Assembly: GCA_900491605.1 (NCBI GenBank)
Contig: UESW01003880.1
Coordinates: 1 to 64,000 of the forward strand
Direction of reading: 5' to 3'
DNA length: 64,000 nucleotides
Origin: Calamus simplicifolius
Taxonomy: Eukaryota > Streptophyta > Magnoliopsida > Arecales > Arecaceae
The notes under the pieces were generated by a model. The model was not told where the DNA came from. It did not search any database and saw only the letters and a list, made by a program, of their open reading frames with translations. The position numbers and the translations under genes were made by a program. Of this stretch, positions 21,957-34,459 are shown one piece after another. Within the stretch, counting starts at the first letter, position 1. Each line of letters begins with the position of its first letter.

Positions 21957-22024
21957 ACGTTGGGCCCCATAGATCAAAGGCGCATTTATGGAACTAAAAT
22001 ATACTTTTGATACTAAAGCTCTCA
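21957..22024 (+). repeat. Dispersed 64-bp direct repeat, copy 1
   Basis: GGGCCCCATAGATCAAAGG, then 'ttatggaactaaaatatact' and so on, matches 23058-23121 at about 87% by eye, 1.1 kb apart. The homology extends a little upstream (CCCATCTTGCT). Confidence 0.7.
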
Positions 22025-22849
22025 CCAAAAGATTTATTCAAAGTTAACAGCATAAAGAAGAACCTAACAAGTCTTCAAAATAAGACATCATATTTTATTC
22101 TAAAAATTCAAGGACTATATGATCATCTCAATTGAAGATGAAAGTTGAGACTATTAGCATTCTACTGTGCATTTGCATGTACCCAAAAAGTGGTTGCAAT
22201 GTCCTCCTTGGCATTTCTTATCGGTAAAGCATGGGCTTTTAAACTCCTGGCTTTTATACTCACAAGTTGCTGCTCGAACTATCATTATTTCCATTTCAGT
22301 TAAAAGAAAACATATTAATATGGTTAAAAATTAGTCAATTAGATATATAAAGTCTTCAAATATATATATATATATATATATACTTGAAATCAAGAAAAGA
22401 AACTACAATTAGATATTAAAATATATATATATAAAAGAAGATGATGGAGAATAAGGGAAAGATAAGAACCAAAGGCCATGCCGAAGAATAAGAGCAAAAA
22501 GAGCATTCCATTGCAATATACTAGTTAACACAAAATTTGCAAAGAGAGCAGATAGATGAGACAAGAAAAAAAAAAAAAACCCAATACCATATATATAGGC
22601 AGACGTATGGGTGAAAACTAAAATAAATTTTTATAAGTAATAGTAATAATACTAAATATAGTGGTAATGATTATAATAATTATTATTACTCTTGATCGAT
22701 GAATCTTTTCAGATTCAATGCATTTTTTCAGATTTGCTGTTTAATGATAAATCTCTTCAGATTTAGTGCGTCCTTCATATTCGGAGCTAATTTAATTTTT
22801 TTATAAAAAATAATATAATTATATATTTTTTTATTTTAGATGTAATTAA

Positions 22850-22972
22850 GTATTTAAGTCTTAATATTCAGAGATTGTCTTCTTAATTTGTGTAGAGGTA
22901 GTTTCCGCGTAAGCATTTAAGTCCTAATTTCTAGAGATTGTTCCCTTGATTTGTGTAGAGGTAATTTCCTAC
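22850..22972 (+). repeat. Two-copy tandem repeat of about 62 bp
   Basis: Both copies contain TATTTAAGTC or CATTTAAGTC, AGAGATTGT and TTTGTGTAGAGGTA. Confidence 0.6.
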
Positions 22973-23057
22973 ATTCTGGTTACTCGGATTTGGAGCTATC
23001 AACTTGCCTTTCGCATCCCCAACCTCTATTCGATTTGCTGATTCCCATCTTGCTTAA

Positions 23058-23121
23058 GGGCCCCACAGATCAAAGGCACGTTCATGGAACTAAAATATAC
23101 CTTTGATCCTGAAGCTCTCAT
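23058..23121 (+). repeat. Dispersed 64-bp direct repeat, copy 2
   Basis: GGGCCCCACAGATCAAAGG and following; partner of 21957-22024. Confidence 0.7.
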
Positions 23122-23439
23122 TCGAAATTTGTTTGGACCTTTAAAATTTTAATTATTATACTTTAATCTTTTATATTTTAAAAATATTGTATTTCAAACA
23201 TATGAGTATACTAAGTCGGTTAAAATTTATGGAATAACTTATGTGCCATTTTTAATATGAATACAGGAATTGATTGTTTCCATCAATTTACCTAATCTAT
23301 GTAATAATTGTTGGGAATGCAGTAACTTTTAAAGCATAAGATCCTAAATTTTACTTAAAATTTATTTTCATTTTCAAATTTCCAATGATTACACTTTAAT
23401 ATATATCTCATATTTTAAAAATATTATATTTTAGACATC

Positions 23440-23735
23440 GGTTAAAATTGATAGAATAGCTTACCTATTCCATACATGAAGTAATTGATTCAATCAATTT
23501 TACTTAACCTATATATCAAGATGTTAGGAATGAATTACTCCATGTATATAATAGGTAAGCTATTCTATACATGGAGTAATTGATTCAATCAATTTTACTT
23601 AACCTATATATCAAGATGTTAGGAATGAATTACTCCATGTATATAATAGGTAAGCTATTCTATACATGGAGTAATTGATTCAATCAATTTTACTTAACCT
23701 ATATATCAAGATGTTAGGAATGCAATATCCTTAAA
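23440..23735 (+). repeat. 95-bp tandem repeat, about three copies
   Basis: The landmark TACTTAACCTATATATCAAG recurs at 23501, 23596 and 23691, exactly 95 apart. The two later copies are almost identical while the first is diverged, so the last duplication is recent. The unit includes an inverted pair TACTCCATGTATA / TATACATGGAGTA. Confidence 0.9.
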
Positions 23736-25970
23736 ATATGATGGATTAAATTGTAGCAATTGAAAGTAAGACCAAAGTATATTTTTACCAAAAATATATA
23801 TGAATACTATATGGGAAATATATATATATATATATATGGTTTATTCATGTATCATTGGAGAAAAAAACATTCTTATATTCATAAAATTTATTCAATTAAG
23901 AATATTTCTGACAGCCATTATAAGTGATTTAATGGACCATTTTAGTTAGCATGACAAATGTGAATAATGTTGAAATAGCATATATGGCATTAAGACTAGT
24001 GAAGGATAAAAAAATTGAGAGTAAAAATGCTATTTTTTCCACCTCTCACCTCTATGTCTATGCAAATTCTCTCACCACTACTATTTTTTCACCTTCTATC
24101 ACTGTTAGAATGATCCGTTATGTCACCATTGATGGCTATAAAAAATCTATTTAGTTAAATAATTTTTAATGAGTTGATATACTTTATAAAAAAATCAATG
24201 AAAAATCCTTTCATATGCTTCTGATATAATTATTCAAAAAAAGAAAAAATTAGCTGAGGATTAATTACTATAAAATTACAAGGTGAGATATTTACTCCTT
24301 CATCCTCCAACTGCCGTTCGCCTCTCAACTTCCCAACCAATGGAAACGGGTGAGAGTTTTTTATTTAATACAAAGATATATTAACATCACAAGAAACGGT
24401 ACCAATGCCTTTTTAAGTTTGCTTGTGAGAAATGTTTTCTATTTTTTCTTGAAAAAATTTAAATATTTTTTAAAGCTGTATTTGATGTGTGGACGCAAGT
24501 TAAGGAAATCCAAAATCTTATAAGCTCAAATCTAATATATTTAATAAATAAAATAAAAATTTTAAATAAAATCTAAAAGTTTATTAAAGAAATAAACTGA
24601 TATGATTAATATTATTAATTTATTTATTAAACATGCCTTATTAGATTGAATGAGCTAAATAAATTGAGTGATTTTTTAATGAATTACATGAATTTAAAAT
24701 AGTTTAAATATATCGAATTAAATATGTTAAGTAGGATTTGAAAGATTAATAGGATCTTAAATAAGTTAAATCGATCAAGTTAACTCAATTATTAAATGGA
24801 TTGAAATATGTTAAACAAATCAGAGATGTAAAACATAACATTCAATCGTGGGCACTCATTGTGCAACAACGTCCATTCTCTCTATCTCCAAACTCTTTAT
24901 CCAAGAGATAACCAACGCATTCGGTGGATTTTGGAGCCATTAATTCTTGAGAAGGCTTGATCTGCTACATGACTCCTAGACCATAGCAAATAATGAGCAT
25001 ATTATTATGGCCCGCATTTGCACATTATTGTAGAGTAGAGTGTGTTCATGGATTAGTCTAGTTTACAAACCATGTGATAGGCCAAATTTACCTAAGAATG
25101 ACTTACGGTTTCGATTGACCAATCACTAAAGGCCTAAGTTGTTAGAAAGAGAACTTCTGAAAATAAAACATTAAGCAGCAAAACTTTTAAGAAGAGAGCT
25201 TCTACAAAAAATTATTTATTATTTAATAATTACATTTGAAAGTATTATAAGACTTTAACATATATTTGGTAACCAAACCAAGAGAACATTTTTAGAATAA
25301 GAATTATAAAAGATAATATATTATATTTTTAACCATTATAGTATTTTTTATAATATTATTATGTTATCTTATTTTATACTACATAACATATTATAATTAT
25401 AATACTATTTTTATACAACTATAATAACTATATTTTTATGCAATTTATGATCTTTAAGTATTTAAAAAGTATAAAATTATTTAACTAAAATTTACCTATA
25501 TAGTTTTTAAGTAAAATTAAAAAAATATTTTTAAAAATTTTATCAAACAGAATAAACCATCTAAGAGCACTTTCAGGCTCTTAAAAACAACTAAAAGTAC
25601 TTTTTAGGCTCTTAAGAAGTGCTTAATTTTATTGAGGCCCAAGACTCATTGGAGACTAAAATCTAGGATTGCTTCAAGATATGTGCACAGTCACCGTATC
25701 CAACAAGATTGCTGTAAGATACGTGCTGGTTTTCTTCGTATTCCATATTCAGATATATTACCTCCAGTTTATAACTTTTAATAGACCATAATTCCCATGA
25801 TGCCCTTGCGATTCTAGGGAGAGAGGGAGAGAGAGAAGAAATGTATCCGAAGGAAAAAAAACGGTCTACTACCGTTGACTCCACTCGGGCATGTGACGGT
25901 CGGTGACACCTCCATTCCATCCCAGCTGCTGGCTTTTTCTTCTAGCTCCCCCAACCTATCGGATAGTTCC

Positions 25971-26571
25971 TGATGAGGTGCAAAATCGCCATTGCATTAA
26001 TATTCGTGCACATATTAAAAAGGTTAGGATTACTTTCGAGCCAGGTACAGCCTATTGCCCATAAATAGCCAAATAACAGAATAACCAAATCTCAAAGCTT
26101 CAAATCAACATCTTCAGCCATCGATCCTCGTAACGAATAGGATTTGAATCTCACCGGCCTCGTAACAAACTTGATTCGAATCAGATTTCCATCATTCTGG
26201 TTTCCCATCTTCCAAGACACGTTCGAAGAATCAGGTGAACAAACTACCAACATTCGGATAGCCAATAAGTACCTTTCTCGAAATCCTTTTTGGTACGCTC
26301 ACTCCTTCACTAAAAAACTCCATTGAAGCTCCAGCATAGCTCCTCGACTCCTCGAGAGGCCATCCAAGATGGACTCTTGTGCGAGAGCCTTCTCCTCATA
26401 TCTGCTTGCTATTAATCTTTCACTAACTTGGACATCGGAGGGTCTTCCGCAAAGGGCCACCCCCAATGCTCTCTGTGTGAGGACTGTCTTGCAGGCTCGA
26501 TCCGGATGAGTGATTGGCATCTTGATCCGAAGGCAGGCTGCGCCCGAGTCAGAGAATGAATTTCTACATCA
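25971..26571 (+). repeat. 5' LTR (601 bp) of the Tat-like element
   Basis: Starts TGATGAGGTGCAAAATC and ends TTTCTACATCA. Closely related to the split LTR at 316-13348, which identifies both as one family. Confidence 0.82.
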
Positions 26572-26574
26572 ATA

Positions 26575-26592
26575 GATTGGCGCTAGAGGAAC
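26575..26592 (+). other. Likely primer-binding site
   Basis: ATTGGCGCTAGAGGAACG lies a few bases after the LTR end, the expected position. It is not the initiator-Met type found in the Tekay-like elements. I cannot name the tRNA with certainty. Confidence 0.5.
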
Positions 26593-26656
26593 GGCCTCAA
26601 GTCCCATAAACATGTAATTAAGAAGATAAGGTTTAAAACCAGAAGAACAACCCCTC

Positions 26657-27765
26657 AATGGCTAATCGGAAGAGAGCCACTTCTGATGCTCAGGATCAAG
26701 CCGTCTCCCAGAGGCCTGGTCCCACGAGCAATGCAGTGCCTCCATTACCACTGCCGACCAAGACTCCCTCACCATCAGCGACCACGGTAACTCAGGACCA
26801 GTTTGCTACACTGGTTCAGCAAGTACAAGCCATTTGCATAGTTGATCCAAGGACTCCAAGGGGCTCCCTACCCGACTGCCCCCTCTCCATAACTTCCTGA
26901 TAGAGCTGCCGCCCCCGCTCCATCGATAATCTCTTCTTCCAACCTGCCCGAGGTCGCAAGTCATCCCCAGCAACCCAAAAGAGCTAGATCGGTGCAGCAA
27001 AGGGCTGGGAAGAGGAGCCCGACTAGATCTCGGCAAGCTCGTTCTCTCTCTTCGGTGTCCTTCCATCATGACTCGATGTCGTCACCATACTCCCCTCGAT
27101 CGGTCTTCCCTACTACCGAGATGAGGGGATCCGGCAATAAATTCGAGAGATACGCCGAGAGTGGCATCAAGAGCTGGATCCCGTCAGAAAAGTTCCTCCT
27201 CCCCAATCGAAGGTAAAGCAGGGCAACCCTTCTCTAAGGAGATCATGTAGGAAGTGATCCCTCCTCATGTCAAGCTTTCCACCATCGAGCCATACCATGG
27301 ATCTATCGACCCCGATGACCTTCTAAGTAGCTTTCGATCCATCATGATGTTCCACAGGGCATTAGATGCAATCATGTGTTGAGCCTTTCCCTCTACTTTT
27401 AAGGGATCCATCAGAACTTGGTTCAATAGCATGAAGCCAAGTTCCATCAATTCTTTTGATGAACTGAGCAGCCTATTCATCAGCCAGTTTGTCAGCAGTC
27501 ACCACCATTGGCGTAGATCTGATTCCCTTCTGAGGTCAAGCAATGGAAGAAAGAATTCTTGAAGAATTATCTTGGCCGGTTCAACACGGCCAAGCCGAAA
27601 GTAGACCACCTAAATCATGAGGTGACCATGTCCATCTTGGCAAGCGATGTCGAAGGTGGGTGATTTCTATCTAACCTTGGAGGTTAACTATCCGAAGAGC
27701 CTCTCCGACATGATGGCCTTGGCAGACAAGTATGCCAGGGTTGAGGAGTCGCGAAGGTCAACCTG
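26657..27765 (+). pseudogene. Tat gag, disrupted
   Basis: Starts MANRKRATSDAQDQAV. After frame changes, the core gag domain is visible at about 27255-27490: VKLSTIEPYHGSIDPDDLLS, then FRSIMMFHRALDA, an in-frame TGA, then GSIRTWFNSMKPSSINSFDE and LFISQFVSS. This matches the Retrotrans_gag pattern (R.W...L...SI.SF..L...F...F). Not functional. Confidence 0.75.
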
Positions 27766-28149
27766 AGTCGAGCAATCAAGGAGAAAGGAGGCCAAGGGCT
27801 CAGAGAAGAGCCGATCCCTTTGCCATACGAGCCCGCCCCATCACCAGAGAGCTCTTCCATCGCCGCCCAGAGATAGTACCCATAGTTTGGCCCCGAGGTT
27901 CAACCAATACACCGCACTCGCCGTGCCAAGGGCATAGATCTTGATGGAGATCGAGCACTAGATTCCTCGACCGCCACCTCTCTAAAGGAACGCAGCCTGG
28001 AGAGACATGACCAAGCATTGTCGTTTCCATCAATATCATGGGCATGACACCGAAGAATATTGGCAGCTTCGGAATGAGATTGAACAGCTCATTCGATGGG
28101 GTAGGCTAGACCAGTTTAGAATAGCCCTCGAGCTAAATAATGGAGAAGA

Positions 28150-31100
28150 CCACTAGCCTGAGCCTCGCCAACCTCCTTCACCGAATCCATCGATCGTTGG
28201 CAATGTCAATATGATGGCAACGATCGGCTCCTCATCGGCGTGGTTGGGCGATGAAGAAAATCTACCAAAGAAGGCCCAGACCAATGAGCTTTCTTTTTCC
28301 AACGATGATCTCCGAAAGATACAATATTCGAATGATGACGCTTTAGTTGTATCTCTCAATATGAATGACTATGATGTACATCAAATTTTGGTTGATAATG
28401 GAAGCTCTGTTAATGTTTTATACTTTGATGCCTTTGTGAGGATGAAATTGTGAGTGAAGAGCCTTTGAACCATAGACTCCACCCTAGTGGGTTTTACTAG
28501 CGATGCTATTATCTCCGAGGGGATCGTCACATTGGTGGTCCGAGCAGGCTCTTGGCCCAGTATGGCACCATTCACATGGATTTTCTAGTAACCAAGCTTC
28601 AGTCTCCCTACAATGCGATCCTCAGTAGGCCCGGATAGATGTCCCTTAAAGCCATCATTTCTATCCCTCACCTTGCCATAAAGTTTTCCATTAAGTGAGG
28701 AGTGGAAGTTGTCCAAGAAAATTAGGCTGTGGCTCAGTATTGCTTCGTTGTTAACCTTCAATCTAGAAAGCTCGAGGTTGATGGACTGGATGCTCGGAAG
28801 GATTTCGCTAAGCAGTGAGAAGAACCAGCCGAGGAGCCAGAGGAGGTACCACTCGACGAAGCTCGGCCCGACCGAACCGTAAGGATCGGGTCAAAACTAA
28901 AAGGAAAGCCTCGACGAGATTTGATTGAATTTTTTCAAGAAATGCAGACATCTTCGCTTGGCCTGCTTCGGATATGCCATGGATTAGTCCAGACATCCTC
29001 GTCCATCGCCTTAATGTGAACAAGATATTTCGACCAATCAAATAGAAGAAAAGGAGCTTTGCCCCTGAGCGCCAGAAGGCCATTGAAGAGAAGGTTGATA
29101 AGCTCATCAAAGCTAACTTCATTTGGGAAGTGAACTATCTCGACTGGTTGGCAAACGTTGTCATAGTAAAGAAGTCGAACGACAAATAAAGAATCTGCAT
29201 CAACTTCATGGACCTCAATAAAGCTTGTCCAAAGGACAGTTTTTCTCTGCCTCGAATTGACCAGCTTGTGGATGCTATCTTAGGCCACCAGATGCTGACT
29301 TTCATGGATGCTTATTTGGGCTATAATCAAATTCGAATGGCACCCAAGGATGAGAAAAAGATCATCTTCATAATCAATTGAGGTATTTATTGTTACCGAG
29401 TTAGGCCTTTTGGTTTGAAAAATACGGGCACGACATACCAAAGACTGGTTAGTAAGTTCTTCAAGGAACAAATTGATCGGAACATGGAGGTTTATGTTGA
29501 CAATATGCTAGTTAAGAGCAAGGAGGCATCCCAGCATATTGATGATCTTACAGAAAGCTTCGCCACACTCTGGAGGTATCAGATGAAGCTTAATCCAGCC
29601 AAATGTGCCTTCGGAGTCAACTCTAGGAAGTTCTTGGGCTTCATGGTCTCTTAATAAGGCATTGAAGCAAATCCACAAAAAAATATGAGCTTTGCAGCAA
29701 ATGACACCTCCAGGGTTGATTAAGGAGGTGCAGCACCTTACCGGAAGAATTGCAGCCCTCAACCGCTTTGTTGCTCGATCGGCCGAGAGATGTTTGCCCT
29801 TCTTCAAGGCACTTCGGTTGGCTAAAAACTTTTAGTAGACTTTGGATTACCAGAAATCCTTTGAAGATCTAAAGAAATATCTCGGCTCGCCACCTCTCCT
29901 TAGTAGTTCGAGGCCTGGAGAGATGCTATACCTATAACTAGCAGTTTCTGAAGGTGCCGTCGGGTCTGCGCTAATCTGAGAGGAAGGAAAAATCCAAAAA
30001 TCGATTTATTATGTTAGCAAAATACTTCAAGGTGCTGAGATGAGGTATTTTCGAATCAAAAAAGTGGTGCTAGCTCTCATAACATCTATTCGCGGCCTTA
30101 CTTTCACACGCACACTGTAACAATCTTGACTGACCAACCTATCAAACCAATCCTTCATCATCCGGAGATGTATGAAAGAATGACCAAATGGGCCATTGAA
30201 CTAAGTGAGAATGACCTATGATATCAGTCCCATTCGGCGATTAAAGCACAAATTCTCACAAATTTTCTTCTTGAGTGCACCATTCCTAAGGACGGTTCCA
30301 CTTAGGATACCTCCGAGCAACCAAAGTCCAACGCTCTGTGGCTACTCCATGTAGACAGATCGTCTAACGCAAACGTCTCTGGCGCTGATTTGGTTCTTAC
30401 CAGTCTGGACGGTGTGACCTTCGAGTATGGAGTCCATTTCTCCTTCCCAGCCTCCAATAATGAAGAGGAATATGAGGCTCTGCTTCCTAAACTCCATATC
30501 GCCCGTGATCTCAAGGTTAAGAAACTGAATGCCTATACTAACTCTCAATTGGTGGCTGGCCACGTGTAGGGAGAGTTCGAAGCTTGGGAGCTGAACATAA
30601 TTCAGTACCTTCAAAAGGTGCACGATCTGTCCTACTATTTTTCTAAATTTGAAGTCATCCAGATTCCAAGGGCCAAATGCACATGCCGACCTTTTATCTT
30701 GCCTAGCAACCATGGATTCAATGGATCTCGAGAAAAAATTCTATCTGGAAGTCTTAGAAAAGTCCAGCATTTTGATGTTGATCGAGTGATCTAGATTGAT
30801 GCCAAACCATCCTGGTTCGATCCAATTTCCAAATATCTTAAAGAAGGATGGCTCCCAGCCGATAGAAGGGATGCGAGAAAATTGAAGATGCGAGAATCTC
30901 ATTACGTCCTACTTGATAACCAGCTATACAAGCAATCCTTCTCTATGCCATTGCTCAAATGCCTTCACCCGTCGAAAGCTGATTATGCCCTTCGGGAGGT
31001 CCATGAGGGCATCTATGGCAACCATCTTGGCGGCCGAGCTCTATGTCACAAAGTACTACACTAGGAATACTACTAGCCAACCATGCAGAAGGATGCCGAT

Positions 31101-32010
31101 GATCTCGTTCGAGCCTGTGACTCATGTCAGCAGCATGCAAACATCCAAAGGTTTTCCTTTGCTCACCTGACACCCATATTGTCAGCCAGACCCTTTTCTA
31201 AGTAGGGAATGGACATTCTTGGTCTCTTTCCTCTTGCCACGAGATAGAGAAAGTTTCTATTCATAGCAATCGATTATTTCACTAAATGGATCGAGACTGA
31301 GGTAGTCGCTCAAATAACAAAGGCTCAGGCTAGAGATTTCATATGGTGATCCATCATTTATTGGTTTGGCTTTCCGCACACTATAATCACCAACAATGGA
31401 AGGCAATTTGATAATCCCAAATTTCGAGAGTTCTGCAAAGATCATGGCATCTCTCATCGGCTCACACCAGTTGGACACCCCCAAGCCAATGGTCAGGCCC
31501 AGGTAACCAACCAAACCTTATTGCAAGGAATTAAGGCCCGGCTCAATAGGGCACGAGGCAGATGGGTGGAGTAGCTTCATCATGTCTTGTGGGCCTATCG
31601 GACCACCCAGAGGATCTCCACAGGTGAGACTCCTTTCAAAATGGCCTTCGGCATGGAAGCTGTCATTTCTGTGGAGATATAGCTACCATCGCCACTGGTG
31701 GAAAGTTATTCGGAGGACCCGAACGACAAGCAGCTCCGAACCAATCTCGACTTGATAGAAGAGGTCAGAGAGAAGGCCCAAATCCGGATTGCAGCCTATC
31801 AATAGAGGGTAGCTTTCTATCATTCCTCCTGAGTCAGAGGGAAATCCTTCCTCCCTAGCGATCTCATGCTTCGCAAGGCGTCTGTCTCCAAACCATTAGA
31901 GAAGAGAAAGCTATCTCCAAATTAGGAAGGCCCCTATCAAATCATGGAGGTCATCAGGCCGGGCACATACAGACTTCAGGATCTAGATGGAAGATCTATT
32001 CCTTGAACGT
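28150..32010 (+). pseudogene. Tat pol (protease, RT, RNase H, archaeal RNase H, integrase) with stops
   Basis: Protease: ILVDNGSSVNVLYFDAFVRM (28385-28445). RT: MDLNKACPKDSFSLPRIDQ, FMDAYLGYNQIRM, VYVDNMLVKS (29210-29520), where the usual VDD is VDN. RNase H: about 29750-30120. Archaeal-type RNase H: LWLLHVDRSSNANVSGADLV, EEEYEALL and YTNSQLVAGHV (30330-30720), a Tat hallmark. Integrase: DYFTKWIETE, NNGRQFDNPKF, GHPQANGQAQVTNQTLLQGI and TPFKMAFGMEAV (31265-31680). At least ten stops and several frameshifts. Confidence 0.85.
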
Positions 32011-32154
32011 GAAATTCAGACAACCTTTGGATATATTATCAGTAGAGTATGCTTCTACAGAAACTCTGTTTATAATGAAATTCTATGATGACCATATTGT
32101 TGTATCAATATTTCCAAAAGACTGTTGATGAAAGATAGGTTACACCTCTATAAT

Positions 32155-32585
32155 CTTTCTTGAACCTCGGCAGGGCCGAGCGATTTCTTTGTACCTTGGT
32201 AGTGCCAAGTAAAATATAATCTTTCTTCTAGCCTCGACAGGACTGAGTGATATTTCTTCGAACCTCGGCTGGACCGAGCGATTTCTTCATACCTTGGTAG
32301 TGCCAAATAAAATATAATCTTTTTTCAAGCCTCAGTAGTATCGAGTGATATTTTTTCGAACCTCAGCATGGCTGAGCAATTTCTCTGTACCTTGGCAACG
32401 CCAAGTAAAATATAATCTTTCTTTAAGCCTCGATAGGACCAAGTGATATTTCTTCGAACCTTAGCAGGACCGAGCGATTTCTTCATACTTTGGCAATGCC
32501 AAGTAAAATATAATCTTTCTTCAAACCTCGGCTAGACCAAGTGATTTTTTTAAGCCTTGGCATGACCAAACCTTGCCAATGAATC
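32155..32585 (+). repeat. 98-bp tandem repeats with CCTCGGC...GCCGAG stems, about four copies
   Basis: The landmark ACCTTGGTAGTGCC (or variant) recurs at 32193, 32291, 32389 and 32487, spaced 98. Each unit has two small stems, one like CTCGGCAGGGCCGAG and one like CTTGGTAGTGCCAAG, followed by AAATATAATCTTTCTT. It lies in the untranslated 3' part of the Tat element. Confidence 0.88.
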
Positions 32586-33144
32586 AAGTAAAAGCTTTTG
32601 AGGATATTCGGCATGATTAGACTCCCATTAAAAGCTAGCAAAGCCACCCAGGCCTTGCTCCAGCCTAAGAAAAATAATGCGCTCTACCCTTAAAGAGCCA
32701 ACGTAATTCGATGCACATCGATAAGATTAAACCGAACCATTCGGCGAAGAGTTAAATCTATAAAATGATCCCAACATGAAAGTATCAGATACGACCATCT
32801 AAATATCTTCCTTAGTTAAGGGATGCCCTAATGGCTGTTTGCATATCTCGGCAAGACCGAGTCTTCACATGCCCCCCCTATGATCCAATGTATACAAAAG
32901 GTTCATGCGTTGGAGAAAATACAAAGACAACGATACATCGAAAAAACTGGCACTTCGCAAAACATAAGCAAAATAACAAAAAAGAGATACACATGCGAAA
33001 GGAAAAGGTTCTTTTATTTCTATAATATTGTATTACAAAAAGTTACATCCTATCGCAAGGCATTACAAGTGCATTACATCACAGGAAATACACAAAGAAC
33101 AAAAGAAAATGTTCAAACAAGCGAGTTCGACCAACGATGCTACT

Positions 33145-33619
33145 TCAACATAGCTTCTGCCCATGATTTAAAGAAATTAGAAAAGACAAATCTGCCGAGT
33201 TGTCTGACTTGCTGGGCAACGATACAAAAAAAAACATTCCGGTACTACTCACTTTCTTCCTCATTAGAAGCCAGCTGATGGATCCTCGGATGGATGAACC
33301 AAGAGATCCAAAATGGCATCCATTTAAGGATTGAGGATGAAGGAAAGTTGGGGGAAGCCGTGGTCCATAAAAAATTATATTTCCAGTGGTCTCCATGGCC
33401 CCACGACGAGCGGATAAAGCCAAATAGAAAGAATCCACATGCACTTTCCATATGACCTCTACCCCCCTTCTGCGCTTCACATATGACCTCCATAACTCCT
33501 TCCTCGAGGATGACTTGCTCCCCAGCAACTTTCTCATTAACCCAACCATCTGAGCCAAGCCAAATCCCAAAGAGAAAGCTCAACCCCACGGCACTTAACC
33601 TTAGCATGATAAAAGCCAT
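33145..33619 (-). CDS. Antisense ORF in the 3' zone of the Tat element, unknown product
   Basis: A minus-strand frame from 33619 encodes 124 aa starting MAFIMLRLSAVGLSFLFGIW, with a hydrophobic N-terminal segment (about 5-22) that could be a signal anchor, then a mixed region. An overlapping frame runs to 33145. Tat elements are known for additional ORFs, often antisense and 3' of pol; position and orientation fit, but I see no known domain. It may be only a chance ORF. Confidence 0.3.
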
Positions 33620-34029
33620 GAAAGCTTCTTTTCACAAAGTGAGAAGGCTTCCCATAGTATGCTCTAACATACCCCCGCTCTTCCCTTTTTATAGACATGA
33701 AACTGAGAGCGGCCATTAATGAAGGCGGAGAACTTTGGGACTCAGGGCATGACCACCGTGTTGCATCCAACGCCATGTGGCAAAACTTTAATGGAACTTG
33801 ATACTTCTTAGAGTATGTTGGAAACATTCCCCATACCATAATAAAGGGTCAAAGATTTCCCCTCGATATCAAATCAGAAGACTTAAATGCGAAGATCCAT
33901 TTGCGGTTCACCAAGAGACAGATGGGCCTTAGAAACCCTTTGCAAAAAAATGCGCAGTCTGTAGGCAATCGAATGCTTAGTGTATACAAAAAGCAAAACC
34001 GTATCAAAAAAGATAACGCATTAATGGTA

Positions 34030-34330
34030 AAATAAATGCCTTGGAAAAGATGAAAGGTTCTTTGGCAAATCCGAGCTACTTTCTGTGCTTTGTTTGGCAA
34101 AGCCGAATTGTTCCTTCTATTCTAGCGAAGCTGAACTATTCCCTCTATCTTGGCAAAGCCAAACCATTCCTTTTACTTCGGCAGAGCCGAGCTATCCCTC
34201 ACTTCAACAGATCCGATTGGGTTGGTCTCAACAAGACCAGGCGACCTCTTCGATTTTGACAAAGTCATTCCAAAATTTTTTAAGCTCTAACAGAGCTAGT
34301 TTACTCACTTGGCTTTGTAGTAAGCAACGT
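34030..34330 (+). repeat. Second cluster of short TTGGCAAAGCCGAA-type repeats
   Basis: About six degenerate copies of a 30-33-bp unit with small stems (CGGCAGAGCCGA, TTGGCAAAGCCAA) and the phrase CCATTCC/CTATTCCCTC. Similar in style to the LTR repeats at 429-606. Confidence 0.6.
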
Positions 34331-34459
34331 TAAACAAGACGTGGATGAGCTAAAAGACCATCTAACACACAAATACCAAAACAATGGAACACACGAAGAA
34401 AAACAAAAAGATTTATTTATGTCACAATATCATTTATGCTACAAAAATAAAAGAAAAAT

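Larger units (their letters stand above)
20817..25970. other. AT-rich intergenic region with small repeats
   Basis: No gene supported. 20817-20821 is the right TSD copy. At 20875-20950 one frame reads LKNPAELQRNVVTADTFSVP between an AG and a GT and could be an exon, but I do not recognise it. Low-complexity tracts: T run at 20707, TATATA at 22363-22382 and 23818-23838. The ORF at 23951-24154 is AT-rich with no family match. 25663-25920 (minus ORF) is also unsupported. Repeats are listed separately. Confidence 0.5.
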
